64,000 bases of DNA from Gliomastix tumulicola (lineage: Eukaryota > Ascomycota > Sordariomycetes > Hypocreales > Bionectriaceae): NCBI GenBank assembly GCA_001599755.1, contig BCHX01000002.1:1922001-1986000 (forward strand), written 5' to 3'. Below, in pieces: positions 1-10,961 of the stretch (positions are counted from its first letter, which is position 1; each line of letters opens with the position of its first letter). The notes below the pieces were generated by a model. That model did no database searches, was not told the DNA's origin, and worked only from the letters and a program-made list of their open reading frames with translations. The position numbers and the translations under genes are program-made.

Positions 1-519
1 TGATCGCTCCATTGACGTCGGCGCCATTCTCCTCCGCATTCGAGATCTGGAGGAGGAAGTACTGCGAGAAATATGAGGGCGCTGACGCGATGTTAGCGAG
101 GCTTCCTCCCTAGGGAACAGGACAGGCAGTTGGCGATGGGAAAGCCGGCAGCACCCAGCATCCGCCTGGGTCGCAAGGAGCCGCAGGCGATATAGCATGC
201 GCCGGGTAGAGCCGGAAACAGGCGAGACAAGACAAGGGAGATGACACGAACCATCTGAGGAGAGGGAGGCTCCAGAGAGCTTGAACAGCTCGCCTCCAAT
301 CTGGATAGGGAAGACGCGCTCGTGCGGCAGGACGGGGGGGATCTCGGGCTGCAGGGTGTTGTTGCTGTTGTTGCTGTTGTTGTTGTTATGGCTGCTGGTG
401 GCACGATCGACCGGGCGAGGAGCCGAGGCGATAGCGGAGGAGCTCGAGATGGACGAGATGAAGGCGCCAGCATCCGTGTTGGGGCCAGCAGAGCCGCCCC
501 TGGAGCTCCCCGAAACCAT
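1..519 (-). CDS. BTB/POZ (T1-type) domain protein, N-terminal part
   Basis: Only the 5' part is in the window. Exon 1 (519-252) starts with a low-complexity leader rich in Ser and Asn (Asn run encoded at about 357-388), then reads VFPIQIGGELFKLSGASLSS, the start of a potassium-channel-tetramerisation-type BTB fold. A 170-nt intron (251-82, GT-AG) joins GAT|G to CG, continuing APSYFSQYFLLQ to the window edge. This resembles fungal YLR108C-like BTB proteins, whose biochemical role is not established; BTB folds of this kind mediate oligomerisation or cullin-adaptor contacts. An in-frame ATG at 543 is an alternative start. Family call is good, function unknown. Confidence 0.7.
   Translation of the reverse strand, partial: MVSGSSRGGSAGPNTDAGAFISSISSSSAIASAPRPVDRATSSHNNNNSNNSNNTLQPEIPPVLPHERVFPIQIGGELFKLSGASLSSDGSCHLPCLVSPVSGSTRRMLYRLRLLATQADAGCCRLSHRQLPVLFPREEASLTSRQRPHISRSTSSSRSRMRRRMAPTSMERS
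357..388. repeat. GTT/GCT trinucleotide tract encoding poly-Asn
   Basis: An interrupted GTT run on the + strand. On the coding (-) strand it reads AAC/AGC and makes an Asn-Ser stretch in the disordered leader of the BTB protein. Confidence 0.8.
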
Positions 520-543
520 GTCAGGTCGCTTAGTCCAATTCAT

Positions 544-1364
544 GGACGTCTTTCGGGGCCGCGGCTCGTCCAGACGCGCAGACTCCCAGGCTCAGTCAGA
601 GATGAGAGAGCAGAGAGGGAAAGAGGGGATAGACGGATCGGAGGAGAAGGACGACGCAGCCTAAGGGAGAGTGATCAGAGGACCGCGAGGGTGCTGCCCC
701 ATGGTATGCAGCTTTGGCCATCGGATTCTACGGATTAGCGATGTTTGCAGGATTCAGGATGGTAGGGTCGGTACGCAAAAGGTACCTATTGACGTTATCG
801 CAAGGCCCGCGATGTGCCGCGACAAAGCCACCCTGTGCCACCGTACCTTGCTAGTCACTCTGTTAGTCTCCCCCAAACCTCTTGGCCGGCGATTAGCAGC
901 GCAACCCACGCGCCTTAGTCAGCATTTCTCACAGCGATCTCCATCTTGACACCCTTGCCCCACACTGTTCGGTACAGCCGGCGGGGGCTAAAATAAAGCC
1001 TTGAGAATCCCTGAAGCTGTGATCACTGATCACCAAATAGCTTAGGTTCTCTCTCACCAATGGCTTCGCGACGGGTCATCTCTGGATATCAAACAGCACC
1101 GTGTTCATTCTGGCTCATTTCTGTCTGGCTTATTAGCTGTGGTGACAGCCTCATAATGGATTGCATATTCCTCATGCAATCAGAAACACATAAACGCCAC
1201 CGTAGATTCGGTCCTAGTTCCCGTGAGGCACTCACTCACGCCCGTGTCTCAGCCTCGTTCGAACATGCCAGACGCTTCGGATCAGCCTTCCCTTTCACAG
1301 CCGAATGCCGCGCATCATTTCGAAACATTCCGGCTCTTCTCGATAAGCATGCATCGTCACCGGC
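544..1364. other. Intergenic, BTB promoter and RFC3 3' flank
   Basis: This holds the upstream region of the BTB gene and the downstream flank of RFC3. An AAAATAAA stretch lies near 990. No coding exon with splice support was found; the short ORFs here lack codon structure. Confidence 0.5.
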
Positions 1365-2688
1365 TCATTTCCCCATCAGCTCCACGCCTCCTCGGACAAC
1401 TCCCACCACGGCTCCCGTCTGAATAGCCTCGCTCCCGCCGCCCGCCACACGGTGCTCGATCTCCGCCAGCCCGTCCAGCCACGTGATCATGATCTCCGGC
1501 TTCACCTCCAGCTTGGCCAGCTCCTCCGAGAGCGCCGTGATGATGTCCGCCAGCGCCAAGCCCCGCGCCACCTTGATCGAGTTGATGGTGTTGAGACAAC
1601 TCGTCACGTCAGACGTCTTGAGCAGCGTTGACACAATCTCCTTGATGGCGTCCGGCGGCGGTGCCGCTATGCAGTTGTAGACTGTCTCCGTCGTGATCAT
1701 GTCCCGCTTAATCTCGCTGTCCGGGATCTTGGGCGCGTCTTTCGGTCTTAGCGGTGTACCTGGAGAGGATGGTAGGTCAGTTCCTGGCCGGTGTGCATTA
1801 CACGACATCCCGCCCCGCGTAGCACTCACTCGAAGCGTGGCAGGCCTGCAGCACGTTCAGCGCCCGCCGCATGTCCCCCTTGCTCAGGCCGACGAGCGCA
1901 TCGACGGCCTCCGCGCCGATCCGCACCGACTCCTCCTCGACCACCTTCTCCACCAGCACGCGGATGTCACCCTCCTTGAGCGGGCTGAACCGGAAGCGCG
2001 TACAGCGGCTCAGTAGCGCGGGGCTCAGCTTGTGCGCGTAGTTGGCGATGATGCAGAACCGCGTGTTAGCCGTGTACTTCTCCATGATGCGCCGGAGCGC
2101 CATCTGCGCCGTGCTCGTCATGGCATCGGCCTCGTCGAGCACGATGAGCTTGTACCCGGCCATGGACGAGCCTCCCCTGCCTGCTGATGCGCCGCCGCCG
2201 CCGCTGCCGCCGCCCATCGAGAAGATCTGCTTCGTGCTGGCAAACGTCTTGATCTGCTCGCGGACGACGTCGATGCCGCGGTCGTCGGAGGCGTTGAGCT
2301 CCAGGACCATCTGCCGCATGTTCGAGACGCCGTAGATGCGGCGGGCGAGCGCCAGGATCGTGGACGTCTTGCCCGTCCCGGGGGGGCCGTAGAGGAGGAG
2401 GTGGGGGAGGCGGTTCGAGTCGATGAATTTGTTGATGGTAGCGAGGATATCCTGGTGGCCTGAGACGTCCTCGAGGGTCACTGGTCGATATTTCTCGACC
2501 CTATATGATCCATTAGCATGAATAGGCAGAGCAATGTTTCCACGGGCTGCTCACCAGGGTAACGAGTCCTCAGCCTCGACGGGGAGGTTCGCTGCGCTCC
2601 GCTTGCCCTTCGAGGCTTCAGAGGAGAAGGTGATGTCCTTGGACGGCGCGGGGCCGTCGACATCCATCTCGTCTTCGTAATCCGACAT
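1365..2688 (-). CDS. RFC3: Replication factor C subunit 3 (clamp loader)
   Basis: A small AAA+ subunit of the RFC clamp loader, which opens and loads PCNA at primer-template junctions in the nucleus. Three exons (2688-2555, 2500-1830, 1759-1365) give 399 residues with frame kept at both joins; the first intron has a GCTAATG branch point. Visible motifs: PWVEKYRP box (about 44-51), Walker A GPPGTGKT (about 83-90), Walker B LDEAD (about 166-170), SRC arginine-finger motif (SRCTRF) and the C-terminal collar helices. The order NASDDRGIDVVREQIKTFAS and C-terminal GSAVIGAI-like ending match yeast Rfc3 (human RFC5). Odd: a Gly/Ser-rich insert of about 20 residues lies between Walker A and B (about 140-160), which yeast Rfc3 lacks. 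Confidence 0.95.
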
Positions 2689-3560
2689 GTTGGCTCGTTA
2701 TATGTGGTGTGAGGGTATGTGTTTCCCGCTATCTCGGTCCTCGGGATCTCAATGGTTTGGTCGTTGGAAATGGGGCATTGGACGATTGCTTGACCGTGAG
2801 AATTAAGGTGGGATCTGCCTATAACGCGTTCTCCTCTTCGGCGAACCGCGTCTTTGACGTGTGCCCATTAAACTTAGCCTACCCTACACCCAACCCGCAC
2901 CATCACTTGGTTTGAGCCTATTGACATTACCTTACTCCTTACCATCGGTTGTTGAGTTTTTGTCTTCATTAGTAGAGATAAGTCTCTTTTTAAAATATGT
3001 GTTTTCGGCTTATGATGATGTAATAGAAGTCAACTTTTTGGTAGCTGTCTCTTTCGCTGGGGAGGTTTTATTGACGATGGATTGGCCACTACATGGGACT
3101 GGACGCAATTGTTGGAATTGCTTAAACTATAACCAAGAGACTGCGGTATCGACTGATCATAAGTGCTTGGGGATTTTAACAGTTATTCACCAAGCGCACA
3201 AGTCACAGAGAAGCGAAGGTGCAGCTCACCATCAGCACATGACGGAGGAGAGTCACCTAATGTAGCGGCAAGCAGAGAGATACATGCAAGAGAAGTCTTC
3301 AATTAAAACATCATCTCAACCGCCACCCTAACACCGCGCTTATTCCTCGCCAGGCAAATACCTCCCTGCTGGGACCTGTCCCGGTCATCAAAAACGCCCT
3401 GCAGAAACCACCCGCAGCCCATCACCGGAATGTCCAAAAAGGGGCGGATCTCACGTGTAGCATTCAACTGAAGTCCCCAAGGAGAAGAAAAAGAAGAAGA
3501 AGAAGAAGAAATGTCTCGTCGTAAACTATATGTACTTCCCGCGCTCATCTCTCATGACCA
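2689..3560. other. Intergenic with AT-rich patch and AAG repeat
   Basis: Separates the RFC3 start from the LCB3 stop. About 2920-3060 is clearly more AT-rich than its surroundings, and an (AAG)n tract lies at 3482-3511. The only longer ORFs (about 80-130 codons) have no recognisable content, so no gene is called. Confidence 0.5.
3482..3511. repeat. (AAG)n microsatellite
   Basis: Roughly nine imperfect AAG units lie just downstream of the LCB3 stop codon, in its likely 3' UTR. Confidence 0.8.
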
Positions 3561-5432
3561 TTAGCTGACCTGCAGCTGGTTTGTCCCTAAGCCCACGAGC
3601 TCGAATATAATCGGGTTGAGAGCAACCGCGAACCATGCGATTCCTAGGCGTGAATGTCAGCAAAAGGACCACCAGGGTCAGTGAAGACAAGAAAGCAATG
3701 ACTTACCAGCATAGACAACCAGCTTCGTGACAACCTCAACATCGTACCTCACACGGGGCTTGGTCAGCTGGGAAAAGACCAACTCTTCATCGATCTCATT
3801 CTCGTCGCCGCCACCGAGCCCACCACCGGCCGTGCCGTTCATCGTCGTTGGCGAGCTGGTCAGATCGGCCGAACCTGACTGCTCCACGTGCTCGCCCAGC
3901 GGCGATTTCTGTGACCCAGAGGCCTTCGCCCCTCTGCCTGTCTGGTCTTCCTCCGCCTTGGACGCGAGCTCCATATTGCTCGACTTGCTCCTGAGGCTGG
4001 GATTGCTCCCTATGCTCTCGCGCCGCCGGCGTTCTCGGTACGCCAGCGTCTCGTATGCATCCGCGGCACTCTGCGGTCCGATGGATACCGAGCGACCCCG
4101 GGTTGTCGGGTGGCGGATACTCTCCACCATCCGGGGGAAGTCGGACGGCGAGGGGAAGAGCGTGTCGATCTTGGAGCCCGGCGGTACAGACTTGTACTCG
4201 CTGGCTGGCGTGAAGAAGCGTCTCGGCAGGGTCAGGCCGATGTTCTCGATAGCACGGAAGAGGTGAGGTAGAGATTTGAGCAGAGCTGGCTTCATGGTCT
4301 CCCGCCAGGCAAAGACAATCAGCACGCCCAGAACGATGCGAGCTACATTGGCTAGCAAGCCAAGGGATACGACGTCGACCGAGTTGTCTGCATGAGCATG
4401 AGTCTCCCAGGGATCTCCGGGGATACGGCCATAGGTCCACGTCCCGAACTCGAGTCCGATGACCACGCCCGCAAAGGCAACGCTGTCGTCAAAACACGGG
4501 CAGTCGTCAGCCGGCTCGGGATGAATCCGCACGAGGATGACAATGACGATGCCAGCAATGACAGGCGCCCACCACGAGCTCGAGTGCATGTACGCGTCTA
4601 AGGGAGGCCCGTAGTAGAACTCGAAGATGGATATGACGGCGCCGAATATGGATCCAATGACGACGTCTAGAAACCCGTGCATGCCGCAGTACAGCCGACC
4701 AAATATAATCGACATGGCGTAGAAGTACGCTAGGATTTCGAGACAGAGCTTGGTCGTCGGCGCAAGCGTATTGTCGGGACTTCGCAGGAGAAGTAGACCG
4801 TAGACTGCCACGGAGACGGCATTGGCGCTGTGAGTAGACGGGAAGCCGTACTCGAGGGCCGCCGACCCAGACATGGTGATCCTGTGCAGAGGAGGCGAGA
4901 GAGGTCGCGGCAGCGAGTAGAAGTCCTTGACGAACCCGGTCCAAAACACGCCGAGGGCTAGAATATGAACAAGTCTGTAGAACGCGCACGAGGTCAGTCA
5001 CAGTCCCTTGGCCCGGCGTAACGCTCCCAGCAAACGAATCTCGACTCGAAACGTACCCTTTTCCGAACGCCGGATAACCACACCAGAACAAGATCGGCAG
5101 GCCAATCATGAAGAATGTATGCGTGCCGAGGTTCGCGGTGATGGCGAAGTAGCTGTCGAGCGCGGGCGTGCGCAGCTTCTCCTGCATCCAGGCGAGGTAC
5201 GGCGTCTCCCATCGGATCAGCGGCAGGGTCTGCTGGCGCAATTCATACCGCCACTTGGGCAGCGCCCTCTTGTCTACGCGCGCCCCGGGTTAGCAGCAGT
5301 TCCAGCCCCCATGTCCAGCAGAAGTCTGGGGAGGGAGGGTCGCATACAGTGGTCATGACTCCTGAGCCCTGCGTCTGGGACCTCAGCGTCTTTGGCAGTC
5401 GTGTTTTGCGGCGCGGGAGACGTGGCAGTCAT
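3561..5432 (-). CDS. LCB3: Long-chain-base-1-phosphate phosphatase (PAP2 family)
   Basis: Predicted ER membrane enzyme that dephosphorylates dihydrosphingosine/phytosphingosine 1-phosphate in sphingolipid recycling. Four exons (5432-5348, 5273-5057, 4974-3707, 3643-3561) give 550 residues with frame kept throughout. The three PAP2 phosphatase motifs are present: K-D-F-Y-S-L-P-R-P, PSTHS and R-x5-H (RLYCGMHGFLDVVIG). Many hydrophobic helices surround them, and a last helix is completed by the small final exon. A polar, Ser-rich cytosolic loop of about 150 residues (near 4250-3750) separates the catalytic core from the final helices. Divergent to the reductase gene at 6364. The family call is firm; the exact lipid substrate is inferred from similarity to yeast Lcb3/Ysr3. 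Confidence 0.93.
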
Positions 5433-6363
5433 GGCGGGGGACTGGAATTTGTTGGTCGAGCACGAGCAAAGGACGGCGCGCAGGAAGCGTGAGGGGGGAC
5501 GACGGATTCGATGGGCGTAGGATAGGTCGTCATTGAGCCACCTCGCCTGGGGTGTAGAAAGGCGAGGCGGTTGTGTCGAGTATAATACGTCGAAATCTTC
5601 AGAGGGAATCGGGTTCAGAGCATGGAGGGGAGGACGCGGACGGTGTCGAAGGCGGGAGGCATTAGGCGACGGGACGGCCTCTGAAAGGAGCGAATGAGGT
5701 TCGGCTGGCGCAACACAGGACAAGAACTGTGTTTTCGCTGCCAAACTCAGGTTTGCAGAAGGCCGAGTCGGGTGTGGTGGTGGTGGGGGAATGGGAAGTG
5801 GGAATGGGAATGTCGTCGAGAATATGGAGGAGTTGAGGTGCCATCCGTCCCCTGTGCATCCGCCCATCCATCCATCATCCTTTCCCCCACCATCTCGCTA
5901 GGGCTCTTGGGCTACCTCTTGTATCCGCCCACTGACGCTCGACCTGCCTATTCCTACCCTACCTGCGGTATATGAAAGACGGTGCGTCATGAGTGCCAAG
6001 CTGACCACAGCGTCATCCAGTCACCATCTCTTGGCTGGAGGCTGATGTTCGTGCTTCACTTGCAGTCGGGTGTCATTCGAGTCCGGTCGGGTTACCTTAC
6101 AGTTGCAGTCCCTGGGCTCCAGGGCTCTTATCTCTTATCCGTCAGCCGTCAGCGCCTGTACCTGCACTAGCCTCGCACTGGCCCGGGGAACCTTGGACTC
6201 TCGTCACCTTCAGGGGCCGTCGACTGTAGCTTTAGTGGACCCTCAATTACACGCGCTTCACTGGCTTCAGTCTCATCATCATCTTCACAGAGACCAGAGC
6301 TCGGATGAACTTTCATCGTTGTGTGTCACCCTCTGTCAAGCTTACCATAGCATAACCCCTGCC
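5433..6363. promoter_or_regulatory. Divergent promoter region LCB3 / FabG-like reductase
   Basis: A 0.9-kb region between two divergent starts. It is mixed in composition, with a CATC/CCATCC-rich stretch near 5860-5890. No defined factor site is claimed and no extra exon was found. Confidence 0.5.
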
Positions 6364-7427
6364 ATGCCTCCCCTCTCCCTCGCAGGCAAGCACTGCGCCA
6401 TCCTCGGCGCCACGGGCATCCTCGGCGCCAGCATAGCAAAAGCCTTCGCCAACCAAGGCGCCGTCCTCACCCTCCTCAGTCGTACAATACTCGACGCGCG
6501 GCCGAGATTCGAGCCGGAGCTCCGCCGCTTCGAGGCCCCTCCCGACCATTCGTGGCAGACCCGGCCCGGACATCACCGCTTCCTCCCGCTGGACGTGTCC
6601 AGTCCCCAGGACATCCAGTCCGTCTTCAAACATGGCGTGGATACGGAAACCAAGAGGGTGTCAGAGACGACCGTCGGGCCTGTCGATATATTGGTGAACT
6701 GTGCCGGCATCTCCCAGGCCTCTCTGAATAAGCGAACTTCGGACACGGAGCTCGCTGAGATCTTGAACGTCAACCTCCTTGCTACTATTTTGTCCTGCAA
6801 GCATGCCAAAGTAGAACGTCAAGGTAACCTCTTTCTTAATTGTGTAGTAAGCCATCTCAGCGACTCAAGGCTAACAGGCAAAGGTTGCATAATCAATGTA
6901 TCAAGTCTCATGGCTTTAAAAGGCAGCCTCGGAGCGGCTGCCTATGCTGCCTCAAAAGCTGGACTTCTCGGTACGTATCGGTAGCTTTTATTTGCCCCTG
7001 TCTTCATGAATGCGTGCCTGTCTTCTCTCTATCGTCCAAGACCCTATGCCTGAGAACTGGTCTCCCTGACGTTATATATCGCAGGCTTTTCTCGCTCCCT
7101 CTGCCTTGAGATGTCCGCTCGCTCTGTCCGTGTCAATACCCTCCTCCCGGGCTGGATCCAGAGCTCTATGTGGGACGGTGAGTGTATCCCTAAAATCAAA
7201 CCCTTACATGACGCCATATCGGCAGCCTTTCATACAAAACATGCTAATGTACAAGAATGTTGCCCCCAGACCTGAATGAGGAGACTAAAAAGGCGTATCT
7301 CGCCAAGACGCCCTCGAAGCGTGTTGCAGACCCTGCTGAAGTTGCTCATGCTGCGATATTCCTCGCGCAAAACGAGTTTGCGAATAATTGCATCCTCAAT
7401 CTTGACGGCGGCTTGAGTGCCACTTGA
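6364..7427 (+). CDS. OAR1: Short-chain dehydrogenase, 3-oxoacyl-ACP reductase-like
   Basis: NADPH-dependent SDR of the FabG/CBR4/Oar1 type, likely reducing 3-oxoacyl-ACP in mitochondrial fatty-acid synthesis. Four exons (6364-6823, 6878-6970, 7085-7177, 7270-7427) give 267 residues. Visible: cofactor motif ILGATGILG near residue 13, NCAG, NVSS with catalytic Ser163, Tyr176-x3-Lys180 (YAASK), and the usual FabG end FLAQNEF...LDGGLSAT. The resemblance is clearest in the block GLLGFSRSL and VRVNTLLPGW. A clear mitochondrial presequence is not visible, so mitochondrial location is inferred from the family. Convergent with UBA2, only 53 bp between stop codons. A different SDR substrate is possible. 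Confidence 0.8.
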
Positions 7428-7480
7428 TTGGAGAAGCAACGTCGAACCATCGGAGTTGAGTTCTGTAGGGGCTGATCTCT

Positions 7481-9825
7481 TTAATCGTCGCCGATGATGA
7501 TGGCACCGTCCGCATCTTCGACTAGGACGACATCGTCACTATCGTCCTTCTCCTTCGCTGTCTTCAACTTCTTCGTGGGTTGAACGTCCTCATCTGGGTG
7601 AGATCGCTTGACTCCTTGGGACACGACCCCAGAATCTGTACCACCGTTCGTCGTGCCATTTTGAGTATCATGGCCATTCGCCTCCTGAGATGGAGTTTTC
7701 TTGGGTTTCTGAGGGATCTTCGGCTTCTCCTGCTCCGTCGTCTTGAAAGCAGGTCCCTCAGCGCTAAGAGATCTACGAACAAATCAGCCATGCACTTCAA
7801 ATAAGATGCAACGTGTACTTACTCCTCCTCGACGTTAATAACGACATTGACCCAAGGCTCATCGTCGTCTTCATCGATCACGGTCAAGAAGCTCCCGCTT
7901 TTGATGTCTTCAGCTGCGTCAGCAGGCGTCACAAATATGGGCAGATTACTGCCAACTTACTGAGATCGACCAGCTTCTTGGGAAGGTTCTCCGTTTCGTC
8001 GGGATCGTATAAGACACCCACGTCATTGTTCAAGACGAATTCCTTTTCTCCATAGCCTAGGTGGTTCTGGATAAGGCCCTCAACGATGTCCTGGAGTGTT
8101 GTCCGTGACGGATCAACTGTCACGGTTGTGTTGAAGACGCTACAAACAGGACAGTCTGGATTAGGATCTCGGGAACGATCCGCCGCTAGGAGTCGGTAGG
8201 GAGCGAAGGGGCTCAGGAAGACCTATGAAGCATGTGAGAAGGGCAAAGTGATTGTGGTCTAATCGTGTGGTCTGACTCACCTCCTTAGCCTTAGAATACT
8301 CTCCCTTGAGAACCTTGAAAGATTGAAGGACGCAGAGGCCGGCGACAATGGCATTTGTCGTCGCAATAGCAGGAATGATGTTTCCAGCCATTTGTTTGAT
8401 GTCAAAGCGTGACTTCCGGTCAATGCCGAAAATGGTGGATCGAATGTTGGCACTTGATGCCACAAAGTCCAGTGTATCGTCGTCATCCTTATCGAACGTG
8501 ATGACTGGGTCCGGGGACGACGGGTCTTTGGTCTTTTTGAGCTCTAAAAGACGTTTGCTGAGTCGGTCCAGACTGTCGTTGAAAACAACGAGGCTCTCCT
8601 CCAAAGACCAGACCTTCTGCCCATCGGCCAAGATATCTGACTTCGAGGCAATGGCATCGCTGGCTTGAGACAGGAGTTTCTCGTACTCAAGTGGCTCCGG
8701 TGCCCGTCTCGACTTCCACATGTCCTCGACAGTACGGAGCCTCACAACGTCGGTATTGAAAACCTTGTCGAAGAGAAGCCGGGGGAATTCGGAAGTGCCC
8801 ACAGCATCGCGAATCTTCTTCAGGGCCTCGGATTCCTTTCTGAGCTCCTCAATTTCCTTGGCTATGGGGCAGATCAGAAAAATGCATCGTCAAACAGATA
8901 CTAGGTTTGGCCTACCATTCTCAGCATCGGAGGAGTGATCGAAAGCTGCTTGATCCTCGCTCGTTCCGAACATTTCGCTAGAGGGCAGGTCAGCGACAGT
9001 AGAGGGGTGAAGGTCTAGTTGTCATACTTCAACAGATACGATTTCCCCCAGACGATGCAGTGAATCGGTTGGCTTGGAGTGCTGCGAATTGTGCACACGG
9101 GGAACGACTTCGGTGCCTCCTTGGGGCTGCAGTCATAGCAAGCGGTGACGCCTTTCTTAATGACCTGCACCTGTCCATTGAAACCAGTGGTGCCGCTCTC
9201 AATCAGGGGCACGTCAGCCGCCAGACACATCCTGTTCACGTGGCGCCGCGCGTCCAGGTTGTCCAGTGCGTTAAACACCATCTTGAAGTCGCGGAACCAG
9301 CTGACGTTGAACTGATCGTCCTTGATGTTGCCGTGATGCGCAATGATTTTGACGTTGGGGTTGAACTTTCCAGCAGCCTCCTTTGCGACCTATATCCCCC
9401 GTTAGCACCGCTACCACCCGCCGCACCGTATCGGTCGTCGTACCAAAGCCTTGGACTTCTTGATGTGTTCATGTCTGAAGAGGAACTGTCGGTTGAGATT
9501 CGAGAGGTCAATCGTGTCGAGGTCGACGACGTGTATTTCGCCAAAGCCGGTGAGGGCGAGGTTCTTGAGGAGCTCGCATCCGATGCCACCAGCTCCAACC
9601 ATGAGCACGCGGGACTGCCCCCAGAGATTAGCAACCGTGAATTAATCGAACCACCGTGCAGATAGCTAGCCACCGACCCGAGCCAGATAGCGCAGCCTCG
9701 TGATAGATCATACCTGCTTCACAGTGGTGTTCAGAGACACCCCGAGGGATTGATTGTTGAATCTGTCCCGTGGGGCAATGTGCGATCGTCGCGGCAGCGC
9801 GGTCTCGGAAGGCTGAACTTTGGGG

Positions 9826-9857
<32 letters not shown>

Positions 9858-9959
9858 CTCCTTCTGTAGGTTCGTCTCGCTAGCTGAGTTCGAAGGGCCG
9901 TCCGCGACGGGAGGCACAGGCGCAGGAGCGCCTTCAACCCCAGCGTTGGTCGACTCCAT
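7481..9959 (-). CDS. UBA2: SUMO-activating enzyme E1 catalytic subunit
   Basis: With Aos1 it adenylates SUMO and carries it as a thioester before transfer to Ubc9, in the nucleus. Eight exons join in frame. The ThiF/adenylation domain starts with VLMVGAGGIGCELLKNL (about residue 85) and contains DLDTIDLSNLNRQFLFR; zinc-binding CxxC pairs are CYDC (about 223-226) and CPVC (in NPDCPVC). The catalytic Cys is at about 238 in FPVCTIRSTP. A ubiquitin-fold domain follows, then a Lys-rich tail with KRSHPDEDVQPTKKLK (likely NLS) and an acidic/hydrophobic end (DDVVLVEDADGAIIIGDD) resembling a SUMO-interacting motif. Odd: the first 80 residues form an extension with nine consecutive Gln before the ThiF fold; human UBA2 starts almost at the fold. 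Confidence 0.95.
9828..9854. repeat. (CTG)9 / CAG microsatellite in UBA2 exon 1
   Basis: Nine perfect CTG units on the + strand. On the coding strand they read as nine CAG Gln codons in the N-terminal extension of UBA2. A perfect repeat is prone to length changes. Confidence 0.9.
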
Positions 9960-10961
9960 CGCTGCGGTCGCCTTTCAACACCAATCGGGAAACGGGTGGA
10001 AAAGCCCAGCAGAAAACAGGTGTGTCGTGCAGAGTTGGAACTGCGTGTAAGGGGCAGCTGATTGACTGAGTGTGTCGACGGGGAGTTGGTGACGCGGTTG
10101 GTCAAGCTGCAGCGAGACACGGCTTGGTGCGTTGTTGTGTTGGTTCGAAGAAGGAACAGCCGTTGCGACGAAGCGAGAGAAGGTGCACTGCGCCGAGCGC
10201 GACCAATGACATCAAAGCACACTTGACAGGGGTGGCAGCCCACTACGCGCTAGCGCAGAAAGTGACCAGTTCCCATTGGCTGCCTTGGCTGCTAGTGCGG
10301 ATTCGCTCAGTAGAGCTTCAGGCGATGCGCCTGCAGTGAATTTACGTGCAGGTGGGTTTCTACGTAAACGCAGCGAGAAATGGTGACAGGGTGAACAGGA
10401 AATGGTATGGAGGCCTTTGAGATTTGAACCCATTTCAAGCACATGTCTGAGTGTCTCATGATATGGACGGAGGAGAATAAACCGTGAGATGCGATGTGTG
10501 GTCGGCCCACTCTCATCCTCTTCCAGACTTGTTGTCTCATCGAGACTCCAGGTCACCGCATAGGATCGCATGCATGCTCTTTCGCTGAGCTGAATAAATG
10601 ACAGGGTCGAGTGCAGCGTACTCATTGCTTGTGTCCCTTTTTATTTCACGAATGACTTCATTGTCACACTCACGCCTGCCGTGTATGCAAAATCTCCAGA
10701 TATAGAGTCCGGTTAGAAATATATTCTCTGTTATCCCAACCTTGTTGCCCCACGGGACCAGATTTTCACTCACACAAAGAACCACCTGGCTTGTACGACC
10801 GCCGTGGTCTGAGGACTCGCGACTTTCTTCTCTTTTTCAGTATTTCGTCTGAACTTCCTCGGGCCATTTTTTCCCTCTTATTTTTGTTGCAAAGAGGTTC
10901 TCAGCTTAACGCAGCCGTATCCGAAAACGGCCAAGAAAAAGGGACAAAAACAGTCACCAAC
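9960..10961. promoter_or_regulatory. Divergent promoter region UBA2 / QNG1
   Basis: About 1 kb between divergent starts. A T-rich, pyrimidine-rich stretch (10815-10890) precedes the QNG1 start, as is common for fungal 5' UTRs. No additional gene was found. Confidence 0.5.
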
